Source of the DNA: Tolypothrix brevis GSE-NOS-MK-07-07A
Lineage (GTDB): Bacteria; Cyanobacteriota; Cyanobacteriia; Cyanobacteriales; Nostocaceae
Assembly: GCA_019358985.1 (NCBI GenBank)
Contig: JAHHIJ010000051.1
Coordinates: 1-33,813 of the forward strand
Length of the DNA stretch: 33,813 nucleotides
Direction: 5' to 3'
Made by a program: the position numbers and the translations under genes. Below, piece after piece: positions 7,992 through 16,984 of the stretch. The stretch's first letter is position 1; the number at the start of each line of letters is the position of its first letter. The notes below the pieces were generated by a model, which was not told the DNA's origin, made no database searches, and saw only the letters and a program-made list of their open reading frames with translations.

Positions 7992-8046
7992 TCTTCAATA
8001 AGCCTGCTATCCTCCGGGAAACGCCTTTATGCGGGTTTATTGAAGA
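7992..8046. repeat. Long imperfect inverted repeat (16-bp arms)
   Basis: TCTTCAATAAGCCTGC at 7992-8007 pairs with GCGGGTTTATTGAAGA at 8031-8046 with 14 of 16 Watson-Crick pairs, and one of the other two positions can form a G-U pair in RNA. The 23-base loop includes CCTCCGGG. It lies just downstream of the IS200/IS605 remnant. An open frame of 69 codons (7959-8168) crosses it but has no recognisable product and is not called as a gene. Confidence 0.55.
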
Positions 8047-8188
8047 ATTTTGAGATTTGGCACTTACGGTACAAGATGGGGATAAGCCGTAACAATTGTT
8101 TTGAGTTTTCCGCTCCTAAGAATTACTTGTGGCAAAGTCAAACAGGAAATGACTGCATCTACTTTTGACATTTATCCCCAAAATTATA

Positions 8189-8222
8189 TTTAAGGTCGTG
8201 TGGCAAGCCACATGACCTTAAA
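8189..8222. repeat. Near-perfect 16-bp hairpin
   Basis: TTTAAGGTCGTGTGGC (8189-8204) and GCCACATGACCTTAAA (8207-8222) pair around a 2-base AA gap with one G-T position. It is not followed by a T-run, so it is not a standard intrinsic terminator on the plus strand. It may be a mobile palindrome or a processing hairpin. The remaining bases to the MarR gene at 8410 show no gene. Confidence 0.6.
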
Positions 8223-8409
8223 TTAAACCGTTTTTGGAAAGCTATCTGCATACACAAAATCCTTATTTCCCGCCACTAAACGGAGTGCCGTCAGAAGGGC
8301 AGGGCTGTTTCATTCTTAAAAGGAAAATAGTAATAGGATCGTATCGGCTGTTGCTAAAAACAAGCTTATTCGGCTAGAATTATATTACGCACGCGAAGGA
8401 AATCCCCAA

Positions 8410-8877
8410 ATGATTTCTACATCAAAGAATTTACAAGCTGTGGACTCATGGCAACAAGTGCTGGCACCATATAATGTTGGCTACAGAGTCAAATTGCTAT
8501 CACAACTTCTCACACGCAGGTTTACCGAGCGGTTAGAACCCTTTGGACTAACGCCATTTCACTGGTTGGTTTTATGCTGTTTGTGGCAAGAAGACGGTTT
8601 ACCTACTTCCTGCATTGGTGATAAATTGCAACAAGTGGGAGGCACCTTAACGGGAGTACTCGATCGCATGGAAGAACGCGATTTAATTCGTCGGGAACGC
8701 GATTCGTCCGATCGCCGCATTTGGCGGATTTGGCTGACAGATGCTGGCAAACAACTGGAAACCGTCTTACCTCCAATTGCAGCGGATTTGCGTGAAGAAG
8801 CGATGTGTGGCATTTCCCACTCTGAACGCGAGCAGTTTTCCCAAGTTCTCAATCGAGCGATCGCTAATCTGTCTTAA
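8410..8877 (+). CDS. MarR-family transcriptional regulator
   Basis: This is a 155-residue winged-helix repressor-type protein. The MarR signature is clear: LSQLLTRRFTERLEPFGLTPFHWLVL, a recognition helix region GDKLQQVGGTLTGVLDRMEERDLI, and the wing RRERDSSDRRIWRIWLTDAGK. MarR proteins usually sense small aromatic or toxic compounds and repress a neighbouring efflux operon. Here the next genes are a broken HlyD/EmrA-type adaptor and an MFS exporter, which is the classic layout, so it probably once controlled them. The start is ATG 8410 with GAAGGAAA just upstream. Confidence 0.9.
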   Translation: MISTSKNLQAVDSWQQVLAPYNVGYRVKLLSQLLTRRFTERLEPFGLTPFHWLVLCCLWQEDGLPTSCIGDKLQQVGGTLTGVLDRMEERDLIRRERDSSDRRIWRIWLTDAGKQLETVLPPIAADLREEAMCGISHSEREQFSQVLNRAIANLS

Positions 8878-9023
8878 GAAGATACCATAATCACCCGATT
8901 GACTGAAGCAGTGTTCATATTTGTTTGCCAAAATATTACGTGTGCTAAGGAAATGACAGATAATATTACGCCTTCTAAATAAAATTTTGTTAATTAGATC
9001 ATCTATCGGGGGACTTAAGAATT

Positions 9024-9957
9024 CTGGAACGCACTAATACAACTTTAAATGAACGTAACGGACACTCTTCAGCAGTTTTAGACAAAGAGCTAATTGTGGA
9101 CTTAGAAACATTGGAAGCTCGTACCAAAGAGAAATCTGCACCAGTCGAAACGCCAGAGACGGCAAAAGAAGAGACAAAGAGCGCAAGCTGATTACAACCG
9201 TTACAATACTTTATTTCAACAAGGTGCGATCGCTCGCCAGCAACTTGAAACGGCAAGAGCATCTTATGATGTGAATGTAGCGCAAAAGAATGCGGCAATT
9301 CAGGGAGTTCAACAAGCACAAGCGCGGTTAGCCTCTGCCAGAGTTGGTGTAGCCAAAGCGCAGTCTCAATTAGCACAAGCCCAAGAAGGTGTAACTAGCG
9401 CTCAAGCAAAACTAGCAGCATCCAAAGGAGGACTGCAACAAGCTACCGCCGGTGGACAGCAAACAGCGGTGAATCGCGGACAGTACGAAGCGGCAAGAGC
9501 GTCAATTTCTCAAGCGGAAGCGACATTAAAAGACGCGCAATTGCAGTTATCTTACACCAACATTACCGCGCCAGCAGCCGGACGTGTCGGTAGAAAAAAC
9601 GTTGAAGTTGGTAATCGCGTGCAAGTAGGAACACCGATGATGGCGATCGTGAATAACGATTCCTGGGTAGTTGCTAACTTCAAAGAAACCCAGTTGGAAA
9701 AAATGAAGCCAGGAAAACCAGTAGAAATCAAACTGGATTCATTTCCTCATCACACCTTTAAAGGTCGTGTTGAAAGTCTTTCGCCAGCTTCCGGCGCTTA
9801 GTTTGCCTTATTGCCACCAGATAACGCTACAGGTAACTTTACCAAAATTGTGCAACGCATTCCTGTGAAAGTTGTTTTTGACCAACAAAGCATTAAAGGT
9901 TACGAAGCACGGATTACACCTGGGATGTCTGCGGAAGTTGCCGTAGAAGTCAAATAA
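9024..9957 (+). pseudogene. HlyD/EmrA-type membrane-fusion protein, disrupted
   Basis: Three lesions are visible. First, the N-terminal frame (LERTNTTLNERNGHSSAVLD at about 9024-9083, continuing to about 9193) begins at CTG where an ATG is expected. Second, this frame jumps near 9185 into a different frame that resumes with QADYNRYNTLFQQGAIARQQ. The transmembrane segment and the first lipoyl and coiled-coil half are missing there, so there is an internal deletion of several hundred bases with a frameshift. Third, an in-frame TAG at 9799-9801 splits the beta-barrel end (SLSPASGA, stop, FALLPPDNATGNF); a single C-to-T change from CAG explains it. The central fragment 9271-9801 keeps the coiled coil and the YTNITAPAAGRVGRKNVEVG barrel. 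In an intact form it would link an inner-membrane exporter to the outer membrane. Confidence 0.85.
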
Positions 9958-9994
9958 AGTATAAAGGATGAAATTACCCCACCCATAAAAGAAT

Positions 9995-10021
9995 GTAGAG
10001 ACGTAGCAGTGCTACGTCTCT
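9995..10021. repeat. GTAGAGAC palindromic element (TAGCA core)
   Basis: GAGACGTAGCA (9998-10008) pairs perfectly with TGCTACGTCTC (10010-10020) around one base. It lies in the spacer between the HlyD remnant and the MFS gene. Confidence 0.85.
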
Positions 10022-10167
10022 TGGGATTAGGTAACGCATAATTAATTTCCACTTTTGCGTGTCTAATACAAAAGATGAATGAAAACATCTTTCCACCTAC
10101 CGAGAGGCGTTTGCAGTCAAGTTAGGTGATATTTTGGGAAAGCGTATTGGTATAAACTAAAGTTTTA

Positions 10168-11445
10168 ATGAACACACAAACAACGGAGAAAAATTTGAGA
10201 ATCCCGGCATTTAGGTCAAGGAACTACCGTTTATTCTTTATCGGACAAGGGATATCTTTAATTGGCTCGTGGATGACGCAATTAGCCACAATTTGGTTAG
10301 TTTATAGCTTAACAAATTCACCTTTAATGCTAGGGATTGTGGGATTTACCAGTCAAATTCCTAGCTTTTTTCTCGGTCCCTTTGGCGGGGTATTTGTGGA
10401 TCGTTTTTCTCGCCATCGGACGTTAATTGGTACACAAATATTGGCGATGGTTCAGTCATTAACGCTTGCAGTGTTGGCATTAACTGGCGTAATTCAGGTT
10501 TGGCACATCATTGCCTTAAGTTTGATGCAAGGATTTATTAATGCTGTAGATGCGCCGGCGCGACAAGCATTTGTGCCAGAATTAATTGAAAAAAGAGACG
10601 ATTTAGCGAATGCGATCGCTATCAACTCCACAATGTTCAATGGTGCGCGATTAATTGGTCCAGCGATCGGCGGTTTATTAATTGCTCAAGTCGGTGCAGC
10701 TTACTGTTTTTTAATTGATGGTGTTAGCTATATCGCCGTAATTGCTGCTTTGTTGGCGATGAATATTAAGTCAAATAAATACCAAGTCAGTAGTGCCAAT
10801 CCCATACAACAAATCAAAGATGGATTTGATTATGCTTTTGGCTTTCCGCCAATTCGAGCAATATTAATGTTATCAGCCTTAGTCAGTTTTCTGGGAATGC
10901 AATATACAATTATTGTGCCAATTTTTGCCGAAAAAATCTTGCAAGGTGGTGCAGAAACACTGGGCTTTTTGATGGCTGCGTCAGGAGTCGGCGCGTTATT
11001 TGGTGGAATTTATCTGGCTACAAGGCAAACAGTAGTAGGATTGGGTAGATTAATTGCCTTTGGTCCGACAATTTTAGGATGTGGACTGATTGCTTTTTCT
11101 CTATCGCGATTTTTGCCACTTTCTTTATTCTCATTATTGTTTGTCGGCTTAGGAACAATTCTCCAAATAGCTGCGGGTAACACAGTTTTACAAACAATTG
11201 TAGATGATGACAAACGCGGACGAATCATGAGTTTATATACAATGTCTTTTTTGGGTACAATACCTTTTGGTAACTTATTGGCAGGTTTTTTAGCAAATCA
11301 TATCGGCGCTACGAATACATTAATTATTGATGGGATAGCTTGTATTTTGGGGTCTATATTTTTTATGAGACAGTTACCTGCTTTAAGGCGATCGATTCGC
11401 CCAATTTATGAGCAAAAGGGGATATTAAACAGTGAGAAAGCTTAA
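10168..11445 (+). CDS. MFS transporter (DHA3/EntS-like exporter)
   Basis: This is a 425-residue major facilitator protein with about twelve hydrophobic segments. The N-terminal RSRNYRLFFIGQGISLIGSW, the loop GGVFVDRFSRHRT (motif A-like between TM2 and TM3) and DAPARQAFVPELIEKRDDLANAIAINS are typical of the MFS_3 / enterobactin-exporter-like group. It would export a small hydrophobic compound by proton antiport; the substrate is unknown. It is not the EmrB (DHA2, 14-TM) partner expected for an EmrA adaptor, so its dependence on the broken upstream gene is doubtful. The frame is intact and the start is ATG 10168. Confidence 0.88.
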   Translation: MNTQTTEKNLRIPAFRSRNYRLFFIGQGISLIGSWMTQLATIWLVYSLTNSPLMLGIVGFTSQIPSFFLGPFGGVFVDRFSRHRTLIGTQILAMVQSLTLAVLALTGVIQVWHIIALSLMQGFINAVDAPARQAFVPELIEKRDDLANAIAINSTMFNGARLIGPAIGGLLIAQVGAAYCFLIDGVSYIAVIAALLAMNIKSNKYQVSSANPIQQIKDGFDYAFGFPPIRAILMLSALVSFLGMQYTIIVPIFAEKILQGGAETLGFLMAASGVGALFGGIYLATRQTVVGLGRLIAFGPTILGCGLIAFSLSRFLPLSLFSLLFVGLGTILQIAAGNTVLQTIVDDDKRGRIMSLYTMSFLGTIPFGNLLAGFLANHIGATNTLIIDGIACILGSIFFMRQLPALRRSIRPIYEQKGILNSEKA

Positions 11446-11455
11446 GAAATAATAA

Positions 11456-11490
11456 CCGCAGATGGACGCAGATGAACACAGATAAAAGGC
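11456..11490 (+). repeat. CGCAGATGRA direct repeat
   Basis: The motif ACCGCAGATGGACGCAGATG is followed by AACACAGAT and, 15 bases on, by GCATCTGCG. This wording is common in cyanobacterial spacers downstream of genes. The GCAGATG/CATCTGC pair could form a small hairpin after the MFS gene. Confidence 0.5.
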
Positions 11491-11601
11491 ATCTGCGTTG
11501 TGCGATCGCTACAATATATGAAGATGTAGTTTTGCCAGAGATGAATTGATAAGTAATATCATGTCTGTTTAATTAACCTAATAAAAAAATCCTAAATCCT
11601 T

Positions 11602-11629
11602 GTAGAGACGTAGCAGTGCTACGTCTCTA
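11602..11629. repeat. GTAGAGAC palindromic element (TAGCA core)
   Basis: This has the same core as the copy at 9995: GTAGAGACGTAGCA followed by the complementary TGCTACGTCTCTA. It sits just downstream of the convergent MFS and cupS genes. Confidence 0.85.
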
Positions 11630-11661
11630 GATCATATGTAATCCACCGGACATGATATAAC

Positions 11662-12063
11662 TCATCCCATTAAGATGACGTTATCAAGTACATGAATTAC
11701 ACCGTTGTCTGCTTCGATATCCGCTGCAATCACTGTGGCATTCTTCACTTCAAAGTTATTAGATATATTAATTCGGATTTCCGAACCTTCGACTGAAGTT
11801 AGAGAACGAACGTTTACCAAATCCGCTTTCATCAACTTTCCGGAAACGACGTGATATTTAAGAATGCGTGCAAGTTGGGGAGGATTTTGGACGAGAGTGT
11901 GAACGGTTCCGGGGGGAAGTTTGGCAAAAGCATCATCGGTAGGTGCAAAAACGGTGAATGGACCAGGACTTTTCAAAACTTCAACCAATCCCGCAGCTTT
12001 CACGGCAGCTACAAGGGTGGTAAATCCATCCGCACTTACAGCAATATCAACTATATCAGCCAT
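11662..12063 (-). CDS. cupS: FAS1 (fasciclin) protein CupS of the low-CO2 NDH-1 complex
   Basis: The 133-residue protein is a single FAS1 domain: [20 protein letters not shown], the H1 motif [23 protein letters not shown], and the H2-like [13 protein letters not shown]. No signal peptide is seen. By family alone it would be a generic fasciclin protein, but it lies 20 bases downstream of cupA in an ndhF3-ndhD3-cupA operon, where the fourth gene in Synechocystis is cupS, a FAS1 protein of the inducible NDH-1MS CO2-uptake complex. That context makes CupS the best call. A GGAGG site precedes its ATG at 12063. Confidence 0.88.
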   Translation of the reverse strand: MADIVDIAVSADGFTTLVAAVKAAGLVEVLKSPGPFTVFAPTDDAFAKLPPGTVHTLVQNPPQLARILKYHVVSGKLMKADLVNVRSLTSVEGSEIRINISNNFEVKNATVIAADIEADNGVIHVLDNVILMG

Positions 12064-12083
12064 TTTATTTATCCTCCGTAATT

Positions 12084-13370
12084 TTACCGATAATTTTGGC
12101 TTTGAACATCGCGCAATCTCGCTTCTGGACGCTGGAAACGGTCTAACTGAGACTCAAAAAATTGGCGATTTGCCTGTTTATGTTCTGGGTTGGGGTCATC
12201 TAACGGATAAAGTAATGCTTGACGTAATGCTTGAATTACGGCTGATGTGACGCAATACATGGAACGCTGAAAGGTAATTCCTAACTGAATCAGGGTGTCA
12301 TCTTCACCGCGACAGTGTTGTTGATAATATTCCACCAAGTAATCAGGCAAGAAATGTAGCATATCTTGCATCAAAAGCGTGGGTGGAATACCAGCTGTCC
12401 CGACTGGGAAGACATCTGCGTAAAGAATGCCGAAGTGAAAATCTTTTTGGTCTTCAGGTACTTGCTTTGCTTGAGCGTTATAAGATTTAGTACCTCTAAA
12501 AGGTGCAGTCCGATAAAATACCGCTTCTACGTAAGGGAGAGCGGCTTCATACAACCAGGTAAAGCCTTTGGATTTAGGGATAATTTCGTAGCATTCACCG
12601 TCAATATATGCATGATGATAAATTGGGCGTCCGGCGATCGCAAAAATCCCATTCACCAAAAAATTCATCGCTTCCGGTACACTTGTTATTTTACCTTCAT
12701 CGTAAAGGTCTGACATCTCAAAAAATACCGGCGCCATCACTTCCCAAAATAAGCCGAGGTTGGAGTAATAAGATAGTTGCCGCACTTGCTCAAGGAACAT
12801 ATCCGGAAACATTTTATATATTCCCAACATGACCGGATTGTTTTTGAAATAAGCTTTAATTGCGCGATCGCACGAAGCTTTATACTCGTCGGTATCTAAA
12901 TATGGATCAAATTGTCCACCCATACCGCGATGCCAAAGCATCGCTTGCATACAAGCTTCGGCAAATTCCATATTGATGCGATCGTGCCAAAGGTGGTGTA
13001 ATAATTTAGGTAGCTTTTTATTTAGTTCACCCTTTTCCATAAACTCCAGTAACTCAGGATGCGCTGTAGCTTCTCCACGCCAAATGCGAATATCGGCGTC
13101 ATCACCTGCATAATGATTGTGTAGTTCCAAATACTCTTTGGGCAAAAAGTATTTGAAGAAGGGCAAAGGTTCGAGAAAAACTCGTTCGGCAATATAAAGT
13201 AAGTCGCGCCAGTAAAAGTCCATCGGCACAGCATACGCTTTATATATGCCGATGATTTGCATCAAGTTTTCTGGTGTATCTGGAAGCATGGCGCCACCGG
13301 CTTCTAAGCGGTGAATTATTTCGGAAAATTGATGTTGAGAGGGGGGAAGTTTGTTTAGGGTTTGGATCAT
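12084..13370 (-). CDS. cupA: CO2 hydration protein CupA (ChpY family)
   Basis: CupA is the peripheral subunit of NDH-1MS that converts CO2 to bicarbonate on the cytoplasmic side of the thylakoid, coupled to NDH-1 electron flow and proton pumping. The 428-residue protein belongs to the cyanobacteria-specific ChpX/ChpY family: [59 protein letters not shown] and the C-terminal [20 protein letters not shown]. Arg55, Tyr59, His125/126 and Arg131 are plausible metal-site residues by analogy with structures of the complex; I did not check this by alignment. The neighbours ndhD3 and cupS favour CupA over the constitutive CupB. Confidence 0.93.
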   Translation of the reverse strand: MIQTLNKLPPSQHQFSEIIHRLEAGGAMLPDTPENLMQIIGIYKAYAVPMDFYWRDLLYIAERVFLEPLPFFKYFLPKEYLELHNHYAGDDADIRIWRGEATAHPELLEFMEKGELNKKLPKLLHHLWHDRINMEFAEACMQAMLWHRGMGGQFDPYLDTDEYKASCDRAIKAYFKNNPVMLGIYKMFPDMFLEQVRQLSYYSNLGLFWEVMAPVFFEMSDLYDEGKITSVPEAMNFLVNGIFAIAGRPIYHHAYIDGECYEIIPKSKGFTWLYEAALPYVEAVFYRTAPFRGTKSYNAQAKQVPEDQKDFHFGILYADVFPVGTAGIPPTLLMQDMLHFLPDYLVEYYQQHCRGEDDTLIQLGITFQRSMYCVTSAVIQALRQALLYPLDDPNPEHKQANRQFFESQLDRFQRPEARLRDVQSQNYR

Positions 13371-13443
13371 GATTTTATCTCACGCAAAGGCGGACTCGTA
13401 GCAAAGGAAGAAGTAAAAGAACAAAAGTTACCACAAAGCCAAC

Positions 13444-13468
13444 AGACGTAGCAGTGCTACGTCTCTAC
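13444..13468. repeat. GTAGAGAC palindromic element overlapping the ndhD3 stop codon
   Basis: AGACGTAGCAGTGCTACGTC continues into TCTAC. Read on the minus strand it begins GTAGAGACG, and that TAG is the ndhD3 stop codon (complement of 13465-13467). It lies in the 94-bp ndhD3-cupA spacer. Confidence 0.85.
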
Positions 13469-14973
13469 ATTTTGAAATGTTGTCTTTCAAGGTTATGGGC
13501 GATGTTAGTTACGGTGGGAATGGCTGATACCATTGTTGTGACTGTTTGTTCACTCCAACGGACAAGCCAAGCGGGTTGTATTCCCAGGATGAAAATCAAA
13601 GTTGCTAAAATGAGTGCGGGTATTCTTTCGCTAATTTGAACTTTGGGGAAATTAGCGATCGCATTATCCAGTTTGCCAAAACAAGTCCGATTGAGCAAGA
13701 TGACAAAGTATACTGCTGTTAAACCGGTTCCCACGACACATAACAAAGTCGGGATGGGAAACTCTGCATAACTGCCTTGAAATACGAGAAATTCGGCGAT
13801 AAATCCAGCCATACCGGGAATTCCCGCACTTGCCATTCCGCTGAGAATTAATAACGCGCTGATGCTTGGTAATCCGCGAATCGGGTTTAGGAGTCCATTT
13901 AGGACATTTAAATCACGGGTGCCGATTTTCTCTTCAATTATGCCGACCAAATTAAACAAAATCGCCAAAATCAAACCGTGGGCGACCATTTGGGAAACGG
14001 CACCAACTACACTTAATGATGTGTGCGCTGCACCACCTAACAAAACGTAGCCCATGTGACCGATTGAACTATAAGCAACCATCCGCTTGATGTCTTTTTG
14101 AGCGATCGCTGCTGCTGCTCCATAAAGTACACTGACAGTTGCCCAAATCGCTAACCAAGGTGCCAATGTTGCCCAAGCTTCGGGAAAAAGTCCTAAACCA
14201 AATCGGAAAATACCGTAAGTACCAAGTTTTGCCAACACTCCCCCTAACAGCATAGCTACAGGTGCCGAAGCTGCAACATAAGTATCAGGTAGCCAAGTGT
14301 GCAATGGGACGAGGGGAATTTTGATGCCAAATCCAATTAATAGCAGACTTAGCAGAACTATTTGCAATCCCAAGGGCAACATTTGTCCCATCAAGGATTC
14401 GTAAGCAAAGCTGGTAGCATGAGTTAACCAAACTAAACCCAAGAAAGCTGCTAAAATCAAGATTCCGGAAAGAGCGGTGTAAAGCAAAAATTTTGTTGCT
14501 GCATAACTGCGCTTGTCACCTCCCCAAATGGAAATTAATAAATAAAAGGGGACTAATTCCAGTTCGTAAAATAAAAAGAACAGCAGTAAGTTTTGAGCGA
14601 CAAATGCACCCGCAACCCCACCACTAATTAACAGAATCATGGAGTAAAATAATCGCGGACGCTCGGTATTGTCGTGGCTGCTGTAAATGGCAATCCAAGT
14701 AATTAAGCTATTTAAGGCAACCATTACCAAGGAAATACCATCTACTCCGAGTTGGTAATTTAATCCTAATGTTTCAATCCAAGGTAGGTATTCTTTAAGT
14801 TGGAATCCTGGCTGATGAATATCAAATTGAGCCATTACCCAGAATGTCCACAACAGCATTGCTCCTGTAATTAGCAATGCGCTCAAGCGAATTTGCCGCG
14901 AGGAAACGTTTTTCGGCAGACATCCGATAATAGCTGCACTGAGTATTGGTATCCAAATTAATGTACTTAGCAT
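13465..14973 (-). CDS. ndhD3: NAD(P)H dehydrogenase-like subunit 4, NdhD3
   Basis: This is an antiporter-like proton-pumping membrane subunit of the NDH-1 complex in thylakoids. The 502 residues have about fourteen hydrophobic helices, the FLFYELELVPFYLLISIWGG helix with the conserved Glu, IPLVPLHTWLPDTYVAASAP and the AIAQKDIKRMVAYSSIGHMG helix. It lies between ndhF3 and cupA, which identifies it as the D3 isoform that replaces NdhD1 in the low-CO2 NDH-1MS form. The ATG is at 14973. Its TAG stop falls within a palindromic repeat element. Confidence 0.93.
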   Translation of the reverse strand: MLSTLIWIPILSAAIIGCLPKNVSSRQIRLSALLITGAMLLWTFWVMAQFDIHQPGFQLKEYLPWIETLGLNYQLGVDGISLVMVALNSLITWIAIYSSHDNTERPRLFYSMILLISGGVAGAFVAQNLLLFFLFYELELVPFYLLISIWGGDKRSYAATKFLLYTALSGILILAAFLGLVWLTHATSFAYESLMGQMLPLGLQIVLLSLLLIGFGIKIPLVPLHTWLPDTYVAASAPVAMLLGGVLAKLGTYGIFRFGLGLFPEAWATLAPWLAIWATVSVLYGAAAAIAQKDIKRMVAYSSIGHMGYVLLGGAAHTSLSVVGAVSQMVAHGLILAILFNLVGIIEEKIGTRDLNVLNGLLNPIRGLPSISALLILSGMASAGIPGMAGFIAEFLVFQGSYAEFPIPTLLCVVGTGLTAVYFVILLNRTCFGKLDNAIANFPKVQISERIPALILATLIFILGIQPAWLVRWSEQTVTTMVSAIPTVTNIAHNLERQHFKM

Positions 14974-15052
14974 AGGAGGAGGAGGGGGGAGTGGGAGGGG
15001 GAAGGGACGGAAAAAATCTTTCTTTATCCAGAACCCTTTGTAGAGAAGCGAT

Positions 15053-15092
15053 TTATCGCGTCTTCTGGATGTTTATCGCGTCTTCTGGATGT
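15053..15092. repeat. 20-bp tandem duplication in the ndhF3-ndhD3 spacer
   Basis: TTATCGCGTCTTCTGGATGT occurs twice head to tail (15053-15072 and 15073-15092), directly after GTAGAGAAGCGATT. The whole looks like a decayed GTAGAGACGCGATT...ATCGCGTCTC palindrome whose right arm was duplicated. Confidence 0.8.
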
Positions 15093-15109
15093 TTATTATT
15101 GCAAGAAAT

Positions 15110-16984
15110 CTATTGTGATATTAAAGTTTGAACAATTTGCTTTAAGTCAGGTACAAATGAGAGGATGACAAAAAGGGCGATCGCACCGATACAGATGGTG
15201 ATAGTTAAGGCATAAGATTGAGTTTTGCCTGAGTTGCCATATTTGAGGACTTCACCACCGAATATTGAAGCAAGTCCGACAAGATTTACTAATCCATCGA
15301 TGAGATAGCGATCGCCCCAATCAACAATGCGGGAAAATATATCTACACCACCCACAACACTGGAGCGATATAAGTTTGGTGTATAAAAATCGTAGGCGAA
15401 TAAATCTTGCAAGCCTTTCCAGGGCAAGCGAATCGGTTTTGCTATGGAGTTAGTTAAGTATATAATTCCACCAATACTTAAACCAAAGATGCTAGACCAA
15501 GTAAGCAGCAATGCGACATCTTGATTCAATGTTGCCCATTCCGGGAGAAGAGACAAACTTTGGAGAATCATCGGGATATGAAGTGTGAAGCCTGCTAACG
15601 CTGTCATGGGGAGGATTACAGCCCACAGAGGTTCAGGCGATCGCTGGGTCATTTGTTTCGGTGCGTTACCAAAAATCAGACCGAATACGCGAACTAAGCT
15701 AAATGCCGTCAAAGTGTTAATTAGCAGTACCAGCCCTACTAATAAAGGTTGAGTGTTCCACAACCCATCTGCTAGTTTCAAGATTGCCCAGAATCCACCA
15801 AGGGGAGGCATTGCAATTAGCCCCAACATACCAACAATAAAGGAAAGTCCAGTTACGGGACGACGCTTCCAAAGCCCCCCTAATTGAGTTACATCTTGAG
15901 TTATGCAGTTGAGAATAATTGAACCGCTACTAGCTACTAAGGTTGCCATTGCTACGGCATGAGCTAGTACAATCAACAGAGCCGCTTCGATTTGCTGAGA
16001 ACCAACAGCAATGAAGACAAGACCCATGTAAGCGCTGACAAGATATGAGAGAGTACGTTTAATATCAATTTGGGCGATCGCAATCAATATCCCACCAATC
16101 GCAGTAATTCCACCGATAGCGATCGTCATTGTCATTGCCCACGGAGAAAGTTCCAGTACAGGCTCTAGCTTGACCAGTATCCAAGCTCCAGTCGCCACTA
16201 CCACAGAATTCCGCAATATTGTACTAGGAATCGGACCTTCCATCGCCTCATCTAACCATAGATGCAACGGAAACTGAGCGCATTTACCCATCGGTCCTGC
16301 AATCAGTGCTAAACTTACCAACGCTGCTACTTTTGGGTCAACTTGAGCCGTTTCTGCCCACTGCGCTAACTCCCGAAAATCCCAAGTACCAGCTAAGGGA
16401 TAAAGTGCTAATACACCCATCAACAGAAATAAGTCACCTACGCGTTTGGTGAGGAATGCATCCCGCGCTCCTGTAACCACCAAAGATTGATTGAACCAGA
16501 AACCAATCAGCAAGTAAGTTCCTAAAGTCAGGATTTCTAGAACCATGTAGCTGAAGAATAGGGAATTGCACAGAACTAAGCTACACATCCCCGCTTCAAA
16601 CATTGCCAGTAAAACATAGAAGCGTGCCCAACCCCAATCCATCTCCAGATAACCGATCGCATAAAATTGTGCGAGCAAGTTCAACCCTGTAACCAAAATG
16701 CAGGCTCCCAAGCTGAGAGATGAGATTTCTAAGGGAATTGTTAAATTTAAACCGGCAACTTGTAGCCAAGAGATAAACTCATATTGAGCAGGTTGGTTCC
16801 ATAGTTCAGAAAATGCCAAAACACTGTGTAAAAAGGCGATTAAAGTCACGATTAAGTTGAAATATCCTGCCGGTCTAGGTCCAGTGCGACGGGTAATCGA
16901 CGGAAACCAGAGCGCCGACAAAACCATGCCAACTAATGCATAGCACGGTATTAACCAAACAGTTTGAGTAAGAAGTTGAGCCAT
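15110..16984 (-). CDS. ndhF3: NAD(P)H dehydrogenase-like subunit 5, NdhF3
   Basis: This is the distal antiporter-like subunit of NDH-1MS. At 624 residues it has about sixteen hydrophobic helices and the isoform-specific stretch GPMGKCAQFPLHLWLDEAME followed by GPIPSTILRNSVVVATGAW. That region differs from NdhF1 (which has AKSAQFPLHVWLPDAM) and is characteristic of the CO2-uptake F3/F4 isoforms. AIAQIDIKRTLSYLVSAYMG is the C-half pump helix. It is the first gene of the operon with ndhD3, cupA and cupS. In relatives the operon is induced at low CO2 and repressed by the LysR-type regulator NdhR/CcmR, whose gene is not in this window. Confidence 0.93.
   Translation of the reverse strand: MAQLLTQTVWLIPCYALVGMVLSALWFPSITRRTGPRPAGYFNLIVTLIAFLHSVLAFSELWNQPAQYEFISWLQVAGLNLTIPLEISSLSLGACILVTGLNLLAQFYAIGYLEMDWGWARFYVLLAMFEAGMCSLVLCNSLFFSYMVLEILTLGTYLLIGFWFNQSLVVTGARDAFLTKRVGDLFLLMGVLALYPLAGTWDFRELAQWAETAQVDPKVAALVSLALIAGPMGKCAQFPLHLWLDEAMEGPIPSTILRNSVVVATGAWILVKLEPVLELSPWAMTMTIAIGGITAIGGILIAIAQIDIKRTLSYLVSAYMGLVFIAVGSQQIEAALLIVLAHAVAMATLVASSGSIILNCITQDVTQLGGLWKRRPVTGLSFIVGMLGLIAMPPLGGFWAILKLADGLWNTQPLLVGLVLLINTLTAFSLVRVFGLIFGNAPKQMTQRSPEPLWAVILPMTALAGFTLHIPMILQSLSLLPEWATLNQDVALLLTWSSIFGLSIGGIIYLTNSIAKPIRLPWKGLQDLFAYDFYTPNLYRSSVVGGVDIFSRIVDWGDRYLIDGLVNLVGLASIFGGEVLKYGNSGKTQSYALTITICIGAIALFVILSFVPDLKQIVQTLISQ

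Noticed and set aside
7959-8168. 69-codon plus-strand open frame starting at GTG
   Set aside because: It crosses a large inverted repeat, shows no recognisable motif, and has no convincing ribosome site. It is treated as non-coding.
11662-12063. Generic secreted fasciclin protein
   Set aside because: There is no signal peptide, and its position 20 bp after cupA in the ndhF3 operon supports CupS.
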